In this document: positions 8,913-17,250 of the stretch, piece by piece
Layout of the letters: each line of letters begins with the position of its first letter
Position numbering within the stretch: the stretch's first letter is position 1
Source of the DNA: Candidatus Vondammii sp. HM_W22
Lineage (GTDB): Bacteria; Pseudomonadota; Gammaproteobacteria; Chromatiales; Chromatiaceae
Length of the DNA: 64,000 nucleotides
Direction: 5' to 3'
Assembly: GCF_022530855.2 (NCBI RefSeq)
Contig: NZ_CP099567.1
Coordinates: 3,286,001 to 3,350,000 of the forward strand
Notes under the pieces: model-generated
Told to the model about the DNA's origin: nothing
What the model saw: the letters and a program-made list of their open reading frames with translations, nothing else
The model's database searches: none
Position numbers and translations under genes: made by a program

Positions 8913-10299
8913 GAGTTATAGTCAAATCTGGTGTTTAGCCAGTTGAATCAAGCGGCGACCTGATCGACTCTTGCTACCTCAACACCCTCTTTAAATTTGA
9001 TTCCGGTTATCACCTTCGCCAGGTAATCGAAACCCCGTAATCGTCTCCACGCCTTCTCGGCACACAGGCCGAGTTTGAACATCATGTGTAGCATGCCGTC
9101 ACGCGATAGGCAGCCCTTGGAACGCTTGGTTCGATGGCGGATTGTCCCGAAGGTGGATTCAATCGGATTGCTGGTCCGAATACTCTGCCAATGCTGCGCA
9201 GGAAATTGATAGAAAGCCATCAGTTCCTCTCGGTCTTTGTGCAGACAGATGGCAGCCTTCGGATACTTTGGCTCATACGTTTTGATAAACAGATCAAAGG
9301 CCTTTTCCGCATCGGCCTGGGTCTCCGACTGCCAGATGTTGTGCAGTGCCTGCTTCGCTTTCGGCTGAGCTGACCTTGGCAGGCAGTTCAGCACGTTCAT
9401 GGTTTTGTGCATCCAGCAGCGCTGCTGACGCGTCTCTGGATACACTTCCTCCACTGCAGCCCAGAAGCCCATAACACCGTCACCGATCGCCAATTTTGGC
9501 GGGGTCAGTCCGCGTGACTTCAGTTTTAACAGCACCTCCCGCCAGCTCTGTGTGGACTCCCGTACACCATCCTCAATTGCCAGAAAATGCTTCTCACCAC
9601 GCTCATTCACGCCGATCACCACCAGGGCACACAGCTTCGTCTGCTCTGCTCTCTGTCCGCTGTAGACACCGTCTGCCCACACATACACCCAATGGCCCTT
9701 ATCCAGGCGCTCCTCGCACCAGCCCCGATATTCTTCTGCCCAGACCTGCTTCAGACGCGATACCCTGCCCGCCGACAAGCCTGTTGCATCCGGAACCACC
9801 AGCACTTTCAGGGCTTCACCCATCTCTCCACTGGAAATCCTCTTCAGGTAGAGCCACGGCAGTGCCGCTTCCAGTGACTTCGTCTTGCGTACATACGGCG
9901 GCACCAGAGCTGATCGGAACGTCACCGGCTCGCCGGTCTTCGCGCGAACTTTGGGGATCTTGACCGTGACCGGCCCTAATCCTGTCTGCAGCTTACGAGC
10001 TGGCAGGTGACCATTACGCACCACACCCACCTTGCCATCTTCTGTCCGTCGCTCGACGTGCTCCGCCAACAGCTCCAGCAGCTCGGCCTCCACCGCCTAG
10101 TAGATCAACTGCTCTGCACCACTTCTCAGCAACTTTGTCAGCGGATCGATAATCGTATCTCGACCTGCCAGCTTAACAACGTTATTCTTACTCGTGGTGG
10201 CGTATCTCCAATGGTTGTTTTGATGTCTCGCAACAACAAATCAACCAGATACACCGCTTTTTTTCAATTCCCTTCAAACAACACTTTCGGTTATCATTC
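8913..10299 (-). mobile_element. IS256-family element, group I, copy B
   Basis: The element starts GAGTTATAGTCAAATCTGG at 8913 and its other end is a mutated form of GTTATAACTC at 10290-10299 (two mismatches). The ends form imperfect inverted repeats sharing GAGTTATA and a TGTT core. No clear target duplication is seen. It is inserted inside a group III transposase. Confidence 0.9.
8948..10093 (-). CDS. IS256-family transposase (copy B), N-terminally shortened
   Basis: The 381-residue frame holds the complete DDE catalytic region of a mutator-type transposase: YVWADGVYSG (first D), LAIGDGVMGFWAA (second D), the CWMHKTMN signature, then SNPIESTFGTIRHRTKRSKG containing the catalytic E. The full-length protein in this group starts about 38 residues earlier (compare the ATG at 49430 in copy C). 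In copy B that start is mutated (ATG to ACG) and a TAG precedes the Met at 10093, so translation could begin only internally. It is the most intact transposase of group I in the window and could supply activity in trans, but that is inference. Confidence 0.85.
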   Translation of the reverse strand: MEAELLELLAEHVERRTEDGKVGVVRNGHLPARKLQTGLGPVTVKIPKVRAKTGEPVTFRSALVPPYVRKTKSLEAALPWLYLKRISSGEMGEALKVLVVPDATGLSAGRVSRLKQVWAEEYRGWCEERLDKGHWVYVWADGVYSGQRAEQTKLCALVVIGVNERGEKHFLAIEDGVRESTQSWREVLLKLKSRGLTPPKLAIGDGVMGFWAAVEEVYPETRQQRCWMHKTMNVLNCLPRSAQPKAKQALHNIWQSETQADAEKAFDLFIKTYEPKYPKAAICLHKDREELMAFYQFPAQHWQSIRTSNPIESTFGTIRHRTKRSKGCLSRDGMLHMMFKLGLCAEKAWRRLRGFDYLAKVITGIKFKEGVEVARVDQVAA

Positions 10300-10620
10300 C
10301 TGTAGATGCTGTCTACCCAGATGTATACCCAGCGAGCTTTGCCCAATCTGGTGATGCACCAATCTGATACCCCTGTGCCCGTACCTGCTTCAGTCTGGAA
10401 ACCGTACTGGCAGATAGCCCTTTTGCTTCCGGATCGGCCCGCACCTTGAGTGCTTTCCTCATCTCACCGCGGCTATACAGCCAGGGAATTGCAGCTTTCA
10501 GCGAACGGGTTTTGCGAATATAGGGAGGGACCAACGCCGCGTGGAAAGTGACCGGGCCTCCAGATCTAGAGCGTACCTTGGGTACCTTCACGGTCACTGG
10601 ACCTATGCCTGTCTGGCTGG
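10300..10620 (-). pseudogene. IS256-family transposase fragment, group III (left piece)
   Basis: Minus strand reads VKVPKVRSRSGGPVTF, LVPPYIRKTRSLKAAIPWLY and then VSRLKQVRAQG; at the junction with copy B it continues in another frame as WVYIWVDSIYR, equivalent to WVYVWADGVYS of group I. It is the N-terminal half of the transposase whose other piece lies at 8760-8912. The N-terminus is cut at 10620 where IS630 sequence begins. Confidence 0.75.
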
Positions 10621-11096
10621 CTCATAGAGCATGAAGCTGTACTTCACCCTGATTCGCAATGGCTGAAATCATATTCAGCGACACCCGCTGTACTGGCGTT
10701 TGTCCTTGCGGAGCATGACAGCGACCATGCTGCGTGGTATTTTTTATACTCGTTTCATCACCCCAGAATATAGTGGCATTCTCTTTTTTAGCCCGCTCCT
10801 TAATACCAGGATACTCATCTTTCAATCAGGCATCTATTTTTGCCTGGGATTTTCTCCCAGGCTGGCTTTTGAGGCGTAAAAACCTAGCGCTTAAGGCAGT
10901 CGGACATAGTCCGCACAGAGATGTTAACTCCCCAAAGCTGCTTAATAAGCTGGGCAATGGATCCTCGAGCCCAGAGCGCAAAACCGAATTTGTATTGATC
11001 CGGCATATGATCCCGAATTGCTTCAATGACTTTCCTGATTACCTATGAAGCTCAGCTATTGCTTATTGCTCAGCCGAATTGTGGACTGTAGACTCG

Positions 11097-11248
11097 AATG
11101 GCACTGACTTAGGCTTAATATTCCCTAATCAAGCCGCTAATTCGTCATTCCGGCGCAGGCCGGAATCCAGGAAACAACCACTATTGCTCGCTCTGGATCC
11201 CGGCCTGCGCCGGGATGGTGATGGTTTTAAGCCTAAGTAAGTGCCATT
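11097..11248. repeat. inner inverted repeat, 22-bp arms
   Basis: Arms AATGGCACTGACTTAGGCTT.. at 11097-11118 and its complement at 11227-11248 match at 21 of 22 positions. Just outside both arms lies the octamer CTGTAGAC (11086-11093 and 11252-11259) in direct orientation, as a target duplication might look, although it is not immediately adjacent to the arms. Confidence 0.8.
11146..11217. repeat. REP-like hairpin pair
   Basis: CATTCCGGCGCAGGCCGGAA.. at 11146-11170 and its near complement at 11193-11217 can fold on each other; each arm is also a palindrome around GCA/TGC. This resembles the widespread proteobacterial intergenic repeats of the form ATTCCnnnGGAAT. Confidence 0.7.
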
Positions 11249-11744
11249 TGGCTGTAGACCCCATAAATACTTCGGTCGAGGTCCATAGTGCTGCCGAAAT
11301 AATACGAATTATCGTTAATATAAAAACAACAGCACATAACGCCCCTGTAACCTATCGAATCCAAGGTAATTATGTTTCTTGCATCATAGCTGAGTTTCAT
11401 AGGTAATCAGGATGACTTTTTACTTCTGAGCTTCAATCAGGCGACGGTATGCATTTTTTGGTCCTCGCTTCGCGATGGCCGAGCTTCTTTACCACCGACA
11501 CGATAGTGCTTATACCACTGTCCAGCCGTACTTGGATGAACATACAATAAGCCGCATTTCCTTAAGCCATTTTCTTGCGGGCGGAGCTGAACAGCTTGCT
11601 GTCTCAGGAGTTCTTGTTGCTCAGTGCTGAGCTTGCTTGCATCTATTTTTATACAAGCATTATATCAATATGTAAATGTCCGCCAGGTTAATAAAAAGGA
11701 ATGATGTAGTCTCAAGTAGGTGTCATTCAGCCTGTGTAGCTAAG

Positions 11745-12482
11745 ACAAAAGCGAACAAGGCAGTCCTGTCTCCAGATCGGGATAGCGTAGCACCACACTC
11801 AGGTCGTCCAGCATCTTTCGGTTATCAAGCCGTCGCGATTCCCTCCTGGAGGGGAATCTGGGGTGGCCTGGGAAGGCTGGCAAGATCATGGTACTCGGGC
11901 GGCCATTGCTTACATTGTACAGCTCGCCACTTTTTCCTTGCTCCATAGCGGCAATACAGACTGCAACCAAGTCATGGATATGGATACGATTCGTGAATGG
12001 CGCCTTCTCTTCCCTGACCATCGGCAGTCTCCTAGTCCCTAGATACCTGAGACCCACCAGCTCTTTTTCGCTCTTCAGACTCCATTGGCGAAACTGCACC
12101 TCCGCATCCTAGCACCGGCTTCACCGGTCGGGACTCATCCACCCATTCTCCATTGCAGTCACCATAGACGCCGGTAGTGCTCAGGTAGACAATGCGGTCA
12201 GGATTTCCTTGCTGTGAACAGGCTTCAATAAAGGCATTACCCGTGTGTCGGCAATACCCTCTCCGGGAGATGGCGTAAAATAGAACAGCTGCGCCCTTTG
12301 AAGAGGTAATTGAGGTACTTGCGGATTATCCAGATCAGCCTCCAGGGCAGAAATTCCAGCCGATTTCAGCACCTCGGCACTAATGGGACCACGCACCAAC
12401 CCGGTAACCTGATCACATTGTTTCAGGTAAGCATCGGCCACTTTCCGGCAAGATAACCACAGTCAAATATTAACTTAGCCAT
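11745..12482 (-). pseudogene. SDR/NAD-dependent epimerase family pseudogene (YeeZ-like)
   Basis: From the ATG at 12482 the minus strand reads AKLIFDCGYLAG (Rossmann glycine motif with a G changed to D), then after a frameshift VADAYLKQCDQVTGLVRG. The middle contains IVYLSTTGVYGDCNGEWVD, the substrate-site region of extended SDR enzymes, and then IHIHDLVAVCIAAMEQG and GELYNVSNG. The C-terminus RRLDNRKMLDDLSVVLRYPD ends near 11745. At least three frame changes break the gene. Family members act on nucleotide-sugar-like substrates in the cytoplasm; the exact role is unknown. Confidence 0.75.
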
Positions 12483-12553
12483 AATAGGGTATTATTTCAC
12501 AGTAAAATAGTAGAGAATTCAATAGGTCCAGACGTATTCATTGAAGGAATTTT

Positions 12554-13567
12554 ATGACTTTCAAGGTACTAGTAGAACCCAGCGGCCATCAATTTTCAGC
12601 TGAAGCTGGTGAATTTATTCTAGATGCAGCAGAACGGCAAGGCATCTCCCTGCCTTATGGTTGCCGCAATGGCATGTGCGGGACCTGCTCAGGGACTTTG
12701 ATCTCGGGTTCAGTTACCTATCCTGAAGAGACCCAGGGCACGGTAGATGAAAAACCGGATGGCTATTGCCTCACCTGCAAAGCGACACCCTCCAGTGATT
12801 TGGCCATTCACCTCAATGAGGTAGAGAGCGAAGCACAAGAGAAGATTCGTGCCCTGCCCTGCAAAGTAGAGAAGCTGGAGCAGCTCTCGCACGATGTGAT
12901 GCGGGTCTACCTGAAGCTACCTGAAAATGAGCGTATTCTGTTTCTTGCTGGCCAATATCTCGATTTCATGATGGAGGATGGTCGCCGCCGCGCCTTCTCC
13001 ATAGCCAATGCACCGCATAATGATGACCTTATTGAGCTGCATATTCGCCACGTCCCTGGTGGAAAGTTCACCGATCTTCTCTTCAACGGGATAAAATCCG
13101 GCGATATCTTCAACATTCAGGCCCCCATGGGCGGCTTCTATCTGCGAGAGAATTCTGATCGTCCCCGGATCTTCATGGCCGGAGGCACTGGCTTTGCTCC
13201 ACTGAAAGGGATTATCGAACACGCTATCCACATCGGCCAGGATTGTCCGATCCATCTTTATTGGGGAGTACGTGCCGAGCGTGATCTCTACCTTGAGGAA
13301 TTGGCATCGAAGTGGGCTGAGGAGCAGAAAAATTTAACTTTCGTCCCCGTATTGTCCGAACCCGACAGCGGCTGGAGTGGCAGGAGCGGCTGGGTACATG
13401 ATGCTGTACTCGAGGATCACCAGGACATGAGCCTTTACGATCTCTACATGAGTGGCCCACCGGTAATGGTTTTCGGCGCCAAAAAGGCCTTTATGGCAGC
13501 CCGTATGAGTGAAGATAATATGTTTTCGGATGTGTTTGAGTGGGCTCAGGATAACCCAGATAAATAG
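12554..13567 (+). CDS. ferredoxin-domain NAD(P)H oxidoreductase (CDP-6-deoxy-delta-3,4-glucoseen reductase-like)
   Basis: The 337-residue protein has an N-terminal plant-type [2Fe-2S] ferredoxin domain with cysteines C37, C42, C45 and C75, then an FAD-binding domain with RRAFSIANAP (about residues 135-145), then an NAD(P) domain with MAGGTGFAPLKGI and the C-terminal YMSGPPVMV. This is the layout of class IB-like reductases that pass electrons from NAD(P)H through FAD to the cluster. Databases often name such gammaproteobacterial proteins after the ascD sugar reductase, but no deoxysugar genes are nearby, and they may instead support a flavin or respiratory function. The ATG at 12554 has GAAGGAA upstream. 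The frame is intact, and it is flanked by decayed DNA on both sides. Confidence 0.85.
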   Translation: MTFKVLVEPSGHQFSAEAGEFILDAAERQGISLPYGCRNGMCGTCSGTLISGSVTYPEETQGTVDEKPDGYCLTCKATPSSDLAIHLNEVESEAQEKIRALPCKVEKLEQLSHDVMRVYLKLPENERILFLAGQYLDFMMEDGRRRAFSIANAPHNDDLIELHIRHVPGGKFTDLLFNGIKSGDIFNIQAPMGGFYLRENSDRPRIFMAGGTGFAPLKGIIEHAIHIGQDCPIHLYWGVRAERDLYLEELASKWAEEQKNLTFVPVLSEPDSGWSGRSGWVHDAVLEDHQDMSLYDLYMSGPPVMVFGAKKAFMAARMSEDNMFSDVFEWAQDNPDK

Positions 13568-13868
13568 ATGCCTGACCGAAGGGCGCTTGCTTATAGGTCA
13601 TACCATCGACATCTCGGTGCAGGCTCGGGATATCAATCATTTCTAAGCGAGTGTGTCTTCGATCTCGTGATGCGTTTTGGGACGCCCTAGTCCCCCAGCC
13701 GCACTTGACCCTCGACAGCCTATTATTGCCTCAGCCGCCCTGCGTATGCGCCGCTTCGCCACACCATCGTTTCACTCGGCGCAGGCCACACGCAGCATTT
13801 CCACAAATGGCTGGACGCCGACTTTGCTTCTCCTCCTTGCGCTATCGTACATTGGGTAAGCAGTGCGG
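13568..13868. other. no recognisable gene
   Basis: Open frames on the plus strand (for example 13651-13920) have no family resemblance and overlap the end of hemY. A short stretch reads LLIGHTIDISVQARDINHF, which might be a scrap of a gene, but I cannot assign it. Confidence 0.5.
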
Positions 13869-15212
13869 CTACCGGGGACTACTGGCCTTCGCTTCGCTCT
13901 CCATGGCCGGCAGGGCTTGATCGGCTGCAATAATCTCAAGTTTTGGTGGATTGGCACCCCTGGCTACATCCATCGGCGCTTCAAGTTTACTATTATGCAG
14001 ATTTAGTGACGCAGGCAACTCCAGCAACGGCGTATCACTTTTCAGTTCCAGGCCGGATTTAAAACAGATCATCGCCTGCACCTGCTCGCCCATCCGCTCA
14101 AGCAATGCGCCAAGTTCACGATATGCAGATGCCGATGGGCCTATGCCGATGCTGGCCTCCAGGTAACTTCGGGCCTTGCCCCAGAGCTTATTCTGCAGAC
14201 AGAGGCGCCCCAAGGTAAATAACAAGACCGGATTTTTTGGATAGGCGGTGAGCCAGTCCTCCGCCGCCGTCAGTTGACGGGGGCTGTCACTGGAGATAAC
14301 CCGGCCATAGAGTTCTACCAGATCATCACTCCAATGCTGATTGATCGCCTCTCTGAGTATTTTCTCAACCTGCTCATTATCCTGACGGTTAATCAGGTAG
14401 TTGACGAAAATCGTCACCATCTCTTCACCGAGACGAATCTGTCGCGGCAGACTTTTCCATACCCGATGCAACTGCAATGGATCTTCATCCTGGGCTGCGC
14501 GGGTCAGCTGATTGTGGAAGAGATTGAATTCAAGCTTCTTCTGTTCATCCCGATCGATGACTTTCTGCTTTTTCAGATCTGGCAGCAGCTCTCCCAACGC
14601 CTGCCAATCATCCAGGTGTTCATAAAGTTCCTTCAGCAACTTTAGAACATGGGTGTGCCGGGGAGCTATACCGCGCAGATGCTTCAGGGTTGCCAATGCC
14701 TGTTCCATCTGATGATGCTCCAACTGCAGCTCTGCCTGGGTCAATCCAACGGCTACATCCGCCGAGGGCATGCTCTCGTGGGCCAGTTGAAGGTATTCGT
14801 CGCGCCTGTCATAGGCGCCCTGCTGCTGAGCAGAACGTGCGGCGGCCAGATAGTTGAGCATGGGGGTTTCAGAATTTCCGGCAAAGCGGATCAGGTTTCG
14901 TTCCGCGTGCTTCCAGCTGCCTTCCGACAACTCCATCAGCCCCTGGCTCAGAGCTTTGCGTGAGCGCCGTGCACCCCGCTTGATACGCCAGCTGTGAATC
15001 TGGTCAGGCATGGCCCAGACCCGAGAGATGAATCGCAGCAGGAAGTAGATCACTGCAAAAACCACCAGGTTCATCAGCATGAAAAAGGCCAAGCTTCCTT
15101 CGATGGTCCACTCACCGTAACCGATCAACATGTAACCATTGTCATTCTGGACCATCAGCGCCAAAAAAACCGAAGCGGCCAGCGCCAGCAGACTGAGGAT
15201 CAGTATCTTCAT
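13869..15212 (-). CDS. hemY: HemY-like tetratricopeptide membrane protein
   Basis: The 447-residue protein begins with two transmembrane helices (residues about 1-20 and 40-65, with LALMVQNDNGYMLIGYGEWT between), followed by RRSRKALSQGLMELSEGSW and a series of tetratricopeptide-like helices. This is the HemY_N/TPR arrangement of the protein encoded at the end of the hemCDXY cluster. Its function in porphyrin metabolism is not settled; it is not the Bacillus protoporphyrinogen oxidase of the same name. The ATG at 15212 overlaps the last base of hemX, so the two are translationally linked. The frame is intact, but the C-terminal tail (MESEAKASSPR) runs into decayed sequence and may not be native. 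Confidence 0.9.
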   Translation of the reverse strand: MKILILSLLALAASVFLALMVQNDNGYMLIGYGEWTIEGSLAFFMLMNLVVFAVIYFLLRFISRVWAMPDQIHSWRIKRGARRSRKALSQGLMELSEGSWKHAERNLIRFAGNSETPMLNYLAAARSAQQQGAYDRRDEYLQLAHESMPSADVAVGLTQAELQLEHHQMEQALATLKHLRGIAPRHTHVLKLLKELYEHLDDWQALGELLPDLKKQKVIDRDEQKKLEFNLFHNQLTRAAQDEDPLQLHRVWKSLPRQIRLGEEMVTIFVNYLINRQDNEQVEKILREAINQHWSDDLVELYGRVISSDSPRQLTAAEDWLTAYPKNPVLLFTLGRLCLQNKLWGKARSYLEASIGIGPSASAYRELGALLERMGEQVQAMICFKSGLELKSDTPLLELPASLNLHNSKLEAPMDVARGANPPKLEIIAADQALPAMESEAKASSPR

Positions 15213-16372
15213 TACTCAGCGCCCCCCGTTCCGCTTTTCAGGCGACCCCGGAGCGCAATTAACGATTTGGAGATATCGGGCAGGTCAGGATTCAGGACAA
15301 TGGCCTGCAGTTCAGAGATCTGACCCAAAAGCGCCTTGGTTGCGTTAGATTCTATATTGAAAAACTCTTTAAGCCACTGATCGACCGTCTGCAGACTGGC
15401 AGTATAAAGTGCCTGGTCACCCCGCAACAGGGCAAGACGGGCACTCTCCAGCTGCAATTCAAGATTCTGATAGACAAAATACTGCTGCTCCGGTGGCAGC
15501 ATGGCATTAACCGGCTTGTCATGATGACGGATCACCATGACTGATTTAAAACCCTCCCAGCCATCGTTGATCATGCTCTTAAAGGTACGTTCACCCGACT
15601 CTGTCACTTTAAGATCACTTTCAGCCGGTGCAGGAGCGGGCCGAATACCGACCATTTTCAACCCTTTGATCTGCATTGCCATGCCAGCCAGCTTGGCTGC
15701 CAGGCCGGTACGATCCAGCGCACCCACCCCTTTCAGAGAGGCAATCTCTGCTGCCAATCTTTCACGTACACCACTCCAGCCCGGGTCACCGATATCCCGC
15801 AAACGGCTATCTGCCGCTTCCAGCGCTTTAATCGCGGTTGAGACATCGCCTTCGAGCTGCAGCCGATGGTTAGCCACCAGTATCAGATACTCAGCTCCAG
15901 CCGCCATCCAGGCGGTACTGTTACGTCCAACCCGGCGATAGACCTTTTCCAAGGTCTCCTGCATTTCACTGCGCTGCTGCCGTAGTTTATTCTGCTCTTC
16001 GACCAGCCGTTTATCCTGATCAGAGAGCGCCTGCTTCTGGATATCGAGCTTCTCTTTCTGGGCATCGAAGGCCTGGCGGGTTTTATTCAGCTCTGACTGG
16101 AGTGCCGTTTGCTGTTGACCGGTATCCGAAATGGTCTGATTCATCTTTAACAGAGAGGCTTCCAGCGTTTTGACGTGCTGGTATCCAAAGCCCAAGCCTG
16201 CTGTAACGCCAAAAATTGCCAGCACAGCCAGAATCAGCGCTATGCGGGAGGGCCCGATGGGGGCAGCAGGCTGGGTCGGCTCGTTGCGTGAAGATTCCAG
16301 AACCTCAGCATCAACGATTTCTACCTCATCCAGCTCCGACTGATCTTGTTTTTCGCTCATTAATCCATCCAA
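15212..16372 (-). CDS. hemX: HemX (uroporphyrinogen-III methyltransferase-like membrane protein)
   Basis: The 386-residue protein has an acidic cytoplasmic N-terminus, one transmembrane helix (about residues 43-65, IALILAVLAIFGVTAGLGF), a long coiled coil (about 75-150, rich in Q, K, E) and a globular C-terminal domain ending DLPDISKSLIALRGRLK. This is the HemX family layout. Despite the usual name it lacks the SAM-binding motifs of true methyltransferases. The start at 16372 is uncertain; the second Met at 16360 (MSEKQDQSELDE) is equally plausible. It follows hemD after an intrinsic-terminator-like hairpin and overlaps hemY by one base. Confidence 0.88.
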   Translation of the reverse strand: MDGLMSEKQDQSELDEVEIVDAEVLESSRNEPTQPAAPIGPSRIALILAVLAIFGVTAGLGFGYQHVKTLEASLLKMNQTISDTGQQQTALQSELNKTRQAFDAQKEKLDIQKQALSDQDKRLVEEQNKLRQQRSEMQETLEKVYRRVGRNSTAWMAAGAEYLILVANHRLQLEGDVSTAIKALEAADSRLRDIGDPGWSGVRERLAAEIASLKGVGALDRTGLAAKLAGMAMQIKGLKMVGIRPAPAPAESDLKVTESGERTFKSMINDGWEGFKSVMVIRHHDKPVNAMLPPEQQYFVYQNLELQLESARLALLRGDQALYTASLQTVDQWLKEFFNIESNATKALLGQISELQAIVLNPDLPDISKSLIALRGRLKSGTGGAE

Positions 16373-16398
16373 ATGCTCAATACTACCGATAGCCTACC

Positions 16399-16417
16399 AA
16401 AACCCCCGAGGCGGGGG
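16399..16417 (-). terminator. intrinsic terminator-like hairpin between hemD and hemX
   Basis: On the minus strand a CCCCCG/CGGGGG stem with a three-base loop (16403-16417) is followed by TTTT at 16402-16399. It lies 45 bp after the hemD stop and may attenuate transcription into hemX-hemY. Confidence 0.6.
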
Positions 16418-16461
16418 AAACAGTACCGCTTGGGTTCATTCCAGTCTGCTTGAAAACTTCG

Positions 16462-17250
16462 CTATTTTTGAGTTACCGACCAGGCGCAAAGTGCATTGAC
16501 CAGAGAGTGTTCATCCGCCCCCTCGGCCAAAATCACATCACGGCAACCCAGTGCCTTGGCATGCTTTACCATGCGCTCGCTGACAACCACCAATGGGTTC
16601 GCCTGAAGCCATGGCGACCCGCTTGTGCCCAACAGGGAGAAGAGGTTGTCCAGCAGATCATTACTAGTGACCGTGGCAATACCCACTTCCGCCTGCCAAT
16701 CCCCGGGTAAGCTAACACTGGCAACCCCAGGGCGCTTGCGCCGGTAGACCTCGACATAATCCACCAGCGCCCCGCGCTGTTGCAACGTCTCCCCCAACAG
16801 AGCCCGGCCGCCATTACCACGAAAAATCAGCACCCGTTTGCCTGTAACATCGTTCATTGCCGGTGTTGCCAGTAACGACTCACTGTCGAATCTATCAACC
16901 GGCACTATATCGACTGGATAGCCGAATTCTGACAACATCTTTGCTGTGCGCCTGCCCACTGCAGCCAGTATCAAATTCTCCGGTAATCCACCGGCCGGAA
17001 GTAATTTTAAGCCCCATTGCGCCGCATTGGGACTGATGAAAATGGCAATATCACATTCGGGAAGAGTGGCAAGCAGCTGATTCACCCGCCCGGAGTTGGC
17101 GGGTCCGTTAATTTCAACCGCTGGCAAGCGAACGGGAACACCACCCAGACTGGCAATCGTCTCACACAGCAGCTCAGCTTGATGCTCAGCTCGGGTCACC
17201 AGTACGCCGATACCGGTCAGATCACAATCACGCGGCTGATTCGGCACCAT
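16462..17250 (-). CDS. hemD: uroporphyrinogen-III synthase
   Basis: The 262-residue frame has the two-lobed HemD pattern: GIGVLVTRAEHQAELL near the start, DIAIFISPNAAQWGL, LILAVGRRTAKML-like sequence (residues about 90-110), and the second half with VLIFRGNGGRALLGE and ATVTSNDLLDNLFSL. HemD closes hydroxymethylbilane with inversion of ring D to make uroporphyrinogen III, the branch point to haem, sirohaem and cobalamin. It starts at 17250, directly after the hemC stop codon at 17251, so coupled translation is likely. Length is normal and the frame intact. Confidence 0.93.
   Translation of the reverse strand: MVPNQPRDCDLTGIGVLVTRAEHQAELLCETIASLGGVPVRLPAVEINGPANSGRVNQLLATLPECDIAIFISPNAAQWGLKLLPAGGLPENLILAAVGRRTAKMLSEFGYPVDIVPVDRFDSESLLATPAMNDVTGKRVLIFRGNGGRALLGETLQQRGALVDYVEVYRRKRPGVASVSLPGDWQAEVGIATVTSNDLLDNLFSLLGTSGSPWLQANPLVVVSERMVKHAKALGCRDVILAEGADEHSLVNALCAWSVTQK

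Larger units (their letters stand above)
11035..11410. mobile_element. palindrome-ended element (MITE-like) inside IS630
   Basis: The left arm at 11035-11059 (CTGATTACCTATGAAGCTC then AGCTAT) is the reverse complement of 11386-11410 with 24 of 25 bases matching. The 376-bp segment interrupts the IS630 coding sequence and has no convincing coding frame. It contains a second nested inverted repeat (11097-11248) and a third (11146-11217). The structure suggests a non-autonomous mobile element, possibly using the machinery of an element not present here. Confidence 0.65.
10622..11655 (-). pseudogene. IS630-family transposase remnant, interrupted by a palindromic element
   Basis: Reading the minus strand from about 11655: an N-terminal helix-turn-helix part, WYKHYRVGGKEARPSRSE-like sequence in broken frames, then after the insertion VIEAIRDHMPDQ, then SLCGLCPTALSARFLRL in a shifted frame, and DEYPGIKERAKKENATIFW with GDETSIKNTTQHGR, the second part of the DDE domain. 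It ends at 10622 after MISAIANQGEVQLHAL, so the C-terminus is missing. The same element type occurs at 22012-22330 and 55785-56769. The insertion lies between 11034 and 11411. Confidence 0.8.

Noticed and set aside
9496-9963. Long plus-strand frames opposite the IS256 transposases (also near 48741 and 60623)
   Set aside because: They are antisense shadows of the transposase and repeat in every copy with no independent family features.
8905-10307. Target-site duplication for IS256 copy B
   Set aside because: CTCCCATG and CTGTAGAT do not match; the end of this copy is mutated and no duplication can be claimed.
13651-13920. 89-codon plus-strand frame between the reductase and hemY
   Set aside because: It overlaps the end of hemY in antisense and has no family features.
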